Shown: positions 61,360 to 64,000 of the stretch, one piece after another
How positions within the stretch are numbered: the first letter of the stretch is position 1
Layout of the letters: every line of letters begins with the position of its first letter
NCBI GenBank assembly: GCA_019745975.1
Contig: JAIESQ010000099.1
Location: 23,066-87,065, forward strand
Reading direction: 5' to 3'
DNA length: 64,000 nucleotides
Source of the DNA: Pirellulales bacterium
GTDB taxonomy: Bacteria > Planctomycetota > Planctomycetia > Pirellulales > JAEUIK01
Program-made: the position numbers and the translations under genes
The notes under the pieces: model-generated
Databases searched by the model: none
Told to the model about the DNA's origin: nothing
What the model saw: the letters and a program-made list of their open reading frames with translations, nothing else

Positions 61360-62091
61360 ATGCTGACCTTCAACGCCTATCGTTCGTTTCTTGGTTGCCT
61401 GATCGCTTCGCTAGTCGTTGCGCTGCCGCCGACAATGTCGTCGGCATCGCAATTGTTTGACGCCTCGGCCGACTTCGATCCGGCTCACAATCCGAGCAGC
61501 ATCAACGGCGGCACCTACAGCTACGGATACACCAATACTTTGGGCGGCCCCTTCTCGCTGCTGCCCGGTACGTTCACAAACGGCCCCCTGGCAGGCTACA
61601 GCTACCCGTCGTTGCCGGACACAGCGCCAAACGTCTACAAGAACACCAGCGACGATCCGTTTCTATTGCTCGGCACAATCCATTTCGAGCCGCATCAACT
61701 GATGTTGCACCCCGGCAATGGCGGTGAGTACGCCGTACTGCGATTCACGGCTCCGGTCACCGGCACCTATTCCTATGACGCGACGTTCAATGCCGCCGGC
61801 GGCGCGACCACTGACGTTCACGTCCTCATCAACAGCATCAATTTGGCAACCGCCGGCATCAACGTAAATGGCGGCGGCAGCACCGCAGACTTGTCGTCGC
61901 CATCGATCCTCCTGTCCGCAGGCGACACGATCGATTTCGCCGTCGGCTATGGCAATGGAAGCTTCCTGTTCGACTCCACGGGGCTCTTCGCCAATGTGGC
62001 GATGGTTCCCGAACCCTCAACAATGGTCCTGCTGGCTGTTGGAGTTGTCGGCATAGCAGGCTTCGCGGCACGCCGCCGCGCGCGTCGCTAA
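61360..62091 (+). CDS. PEP-CTERM sorting-domain protein
   Basis: About 243 residues from ATG at 61360 with AAGGAG nine bases upstream. A signal peptide (SFLGCLIASLVVALPPTMSS) is followed by a beta-rich domain (YSYGYTNTLGGPFSLLPGTF, TGTYSYDATFNAAGGATTDV) of the secreted/adhesive type and the C-terminal sorting signal VPEPSTMVLLAVGVVGIAGF with RRRARR. An exosortase would cut at the PEP motif and attach or export it. No exosortase is in the window. It converges on the WD40 gene, overlapping by four bases. Confidence 0.9.
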   Translation: MLTFNAYRSFLGCLIASLVVALPPTMSSASQLFDASADFDPAHNPSSINGGTYSYGYTNTLGGPFSLLPGTFTNGPLAGYSYPSLPDTAPNVYKNTSDDPFLLLGTIHFEPHQLMLHPGNGGEYAVLRFTAPVTGTYSYDATFNAAGGATTDVHVLINSINLATAGINVNGGGSTADLSSPSILLSAGDTIDFAVGYGNGSFLFDSTGLFANVAMVPEPSTMVLLAVGVVGIAGFAARRRARR

Positions 62092-63914
62092 GGATTCGCA
62101 ACTTGCCTGGTTGGCAGTCCACTGAACGTCTTGGGAAGCGAATCGCGATTCGGTCCGAGGCGATGCAGTTGCAGCCCGTAGCGGCCATCGCGCTCGACGC
62201 CCAGCACAAGCAAATTGCCCGCCGGGTTGAGCCCCATGCACGTGATGGGCTCATCTGCTGTTCCGAGTTTGAGCAACTCGGCACCAGTTGCGACGTGCCA
62301 AAACCGCACGGTTCCATCCGATGCGTGACTCAAGATTGTGCGGCCGTCAGCGGAGAAACAAATTTCGGAAATCATTCCCTCGTGCCCAATAAACTTCCTC
62401 GGAGCGCCACCGGCAATCAAATCCCAACAGTAGATGATTCGGCCTTCGCCACCGATCGCCAATTCGCGGCCGTCTCGCGAAACAGCGACCCGAAGCTGGT
62501 CTTTATCCGGACATCCGCGGAGCGTCGCGATGGGATGGTCCATATCCGTCGCCCAGAGGAACTTGACACACGACTTCTGCTCGTTGGTTAGCCAAAGATC
62601 GCCGTGGACTGTGTGGATCATGCCGAACGTCGAAAAGTTCGGTTCAAAGGGCAGGCCCTCGACACGGCCAGTAGAGCAATCGATTAGAAATCGTTTGTCG
62701 TTCGTCTGGCAGACGTAGAGGCGTGCACTGTCCGGCAGTCGATGAATGCGGTTTACATCTTGGTTCCCGCCCTTGGCAGACAAGTAGCATTTGCTCAACT
62801 CGCCGGTTCGCAAGACTCGGCCGCAAACCGAGTTGTCCGGCTGCGTGAAATAGATCTCCGTGCTGTCCGCGTTAAAATCTACCGGCCAGGGCGCGCGCGT
62901 GATCTTACTGCCAACGTAAGTCGGCTGCGGCGACTGGGCTTCCGTGGACCACGAAGCACACCTGGTCTCAACATCAAACACGATGAGCGTCGAAGGGGCG
63001 TAGTCCGATGGCACTTCAAGGACGGCCATCCACCGGCCATCCGGCGAGAATAGCGCCGTCCACGATCGACGGGACAACTCCACGTCAAATAAACCATCGA
63101 CGGCGATTCCCTGCCAAATATGCAAGCGACCTTCATTGTCTCCCATCACCAGGCACTGCCCGTCGGGGGACATATCTCCGCATTGAGTCCGGTCGCTCCC
63201 GGTAACGAAACGCCTGGCCGGCAAACCACCGGCAAGCAGCGAATCACACTTCCACGTCGCGGCCGTTCCGTCCCGCAGAAATACGGCTACGCTTTTGGTT
63301 GTCGGTGAGTACCGGATCGCGCGAGGGTGGTCTTGGGTACTGATCGCCAAATCACGATGCGCCGTCTCTAAATTCCAAAGCGAAACGCTACGAACATTGC
63401 CGGTAACCAGATAACCGGGACCGACAGGGACATGACACATGGCCCCATGCCCAACGTCGATCCACGACCGTAGCACTCGCAAGGTTTTCGCGTCGACTAT
63501 ATGTTCATGGCCATAGTTTGTTACCACTACGATCGAGTCGGTGGCAGGAACATACTCGACCACATTGATTTCTTCGACAAGCTGCGGCGGACCCTCATAC
63601 GATAGTTGCTTGGCCAGATCGACCGCCCCACGCAACCGCAACTGATCGACATCGATGACCCGCACAACAGGTTCCTCGCCGCCGACTGCAACTTCGTGCG
63701 ACGCACCGAGCCATTCCAACTGAAAGGCCCGTCCATTAACGACCCGCTCACTGAAGATGAGGGAGCCATCCGCAAGCCGATAAATCGTCACCTTGCCATC
63801 GTCACCGGCAATCGCGAGTAGTGTCCCGTCAGCAGAAAACTCGGCTGCGTTGAGGTCGCTCTCGCCGTGATCGAATTTCTGGTTGATCGTCCAAGAATCG
63901 GTATTCCACAGCAC
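62088..63914 (-). CDS. WD40-repeat protein, probably 5' truncated
   Basis: About 608 residues from the first GTG at 63914. The frame is preceded within 50 bases by a TAA in frame, and the sequence starts in the middle of a blade (KVVLWNTDSWTINQKF), so the normal N-terminus is absent. Up to a dozen WD-type blades follow, for example LNAAEFSADGTLLAIAGDDG, VSLWNLETAHRDLAISTQDH, RLHIWQGIAVDGLFDVELS and ISEICFSADGRTILSHASDG. In planctomycetes such propellers are usually fused to a kinase, here missing or cut. It may be a remnant that is still translated. Nothing indicates its function. Confidence 0.72.
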   Translation of the reverse strand: MLWNTDSWTINQKFDHGESDLNAAEFSADGTLLAIAGDDGKVTIYRLADGSLIFSERVVNGRAFQLEWLGASHEVAVGGEEPVVRVIDVDQLRLRGAVDLAKQLSYEGPPQLVEEINVVEYVPATDSIVVVTNYGHEHIVDAKTLRVLRSWIDVGHGAMCHVPVGPGYLVTGNVRSVSLWNLETAHRDLAISTQDHPRAIRYSPTTKSVAVFLRDGTAATWKCDSLLAGGLPARRFVTGSDRTQCGDMSPDGQCLVMGDNEGRLHIWQGIAVDGLFDVELSRRSWTALFSPDGRWMAVLEVPSDYAPSTLIVFDVETRCASWSTEAQSPQPTYVGSKITRAPWPVDFNADSTEIYFTQPDNSVCGRVLRTGELSKCYLSAKGGNQDVNRIHRLPDSARLYVCQTNDKRFLIDCSTGRVEGLPFEPNFSTFGMIHTVHGDLWLTNEQKSCVKFLWATDMDHPIATLRGCPDKDQLRVAVSRDGRELAIGGEGRIIYCWDLIAGGAPRKFIGHEGMISEICFSADGRTILSHASDGTVRFWHVATGAELLKLGTADEPITCMGLNPAGNLLVLGVERDGRYGLQLHRLGPNRDSLPKTFSGLPTRQVANP

Positions 63915-64000
63915 GACCTTCGTGGGGTGCAGTCTCGCTGGTGTGCTGATTTAGGCGGCTTTTTGCCGGCGAATCGCCAGGGGCCACGCGAGAGTTCGGG

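Overview
The window reads as a chromosomal segment of a planctomycete, most likely from the Pirellulales side of the phylum. The support is GC-rich DNA with an ECF sigma factor followed by a WD40 protein, a zinc-finger/Ser-Thr kinase fused to a solute-binding domain, PEP-CTERM secreted proteins, a Tat-exported Gfo/Idh/MocA oxidoreductase beside a HEAT-repeat protein, DUF2252, and many intergenic inverted-repeat elements. No rRNA and no CRISPR array were seen; one tRNA (Pro, anticodon GGG) is present.

Region 1-16 kb: the tail of a secreted Gly/Asp-rich repeat protein with a GH16 domain; a zinc-finger/kinase/UrtA-like receptor; a bestrophin-type channel; two exported proteins; a DabB-DabA inorganic-carbon (CO2) accumulation operon with an unknown third gene and a divergent winged-helix regulator; Dps; an ECF sigma factor overlapping a WD40 protein that seems to have lost the usual kinase domain.

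Region 16-37.5 kb: a non-coding stretch with several repeat types; DUF2252 and a Lys/Ala-rich histone H1-like protein; a DUF4105 membrane protein; a PEP-CTERM gene broken by one in-frame TAG; a stress/energy cluster (PEP synthase, an HPF-cold-shock fusion, DUF2267, a His-rich helical protein); a Gfo/Idh/MocA and HEAT pair; a glutamine-amidotransferase-like protein; and a rearranged locus where a frameshifted, 5'-truncated S9 peptidase abuts a HEAT-like protein head to head.

Region 37.5-50.1 kb: genes with strong AAGGAG-type ribosome sites and a proteobacterial flavour, probably acquired. First a MarR-SDR-ferredoxin/SCP2 module bounded by two similar terminator-like modules; then cysteine synthase and tRNA-Pro; then a TetR-controlled oxidoreductase operon with remnants of a D-2-hydroxyacid dehydrogenase and of an RND efflux pump.

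Region 50.1-64 kb: an integrative-element-like zone. It holds a second ECF sigma factor, decayed intergenic repeats, a SprT-like protease, a four-gene operon (AbrB-type antitoxin, PIN toxin, small helix protein, tyrosine recombinase), ankyrin and PAP2 proteins, a small DNA-binding protein, a protein made of eight 39-residue helical repeats resembling mTERF motifs, an orphan VirB2/TrbC-like pilin, ArdC antirestriction protein with a zinc ribbon and twin HTH proteins, a PEP-CTERM protein and a WD40 protein whose 5' end looks truncated. The repeat protein, the repeat-DNA families and the recombinase operon are the parts least explained by known systems.
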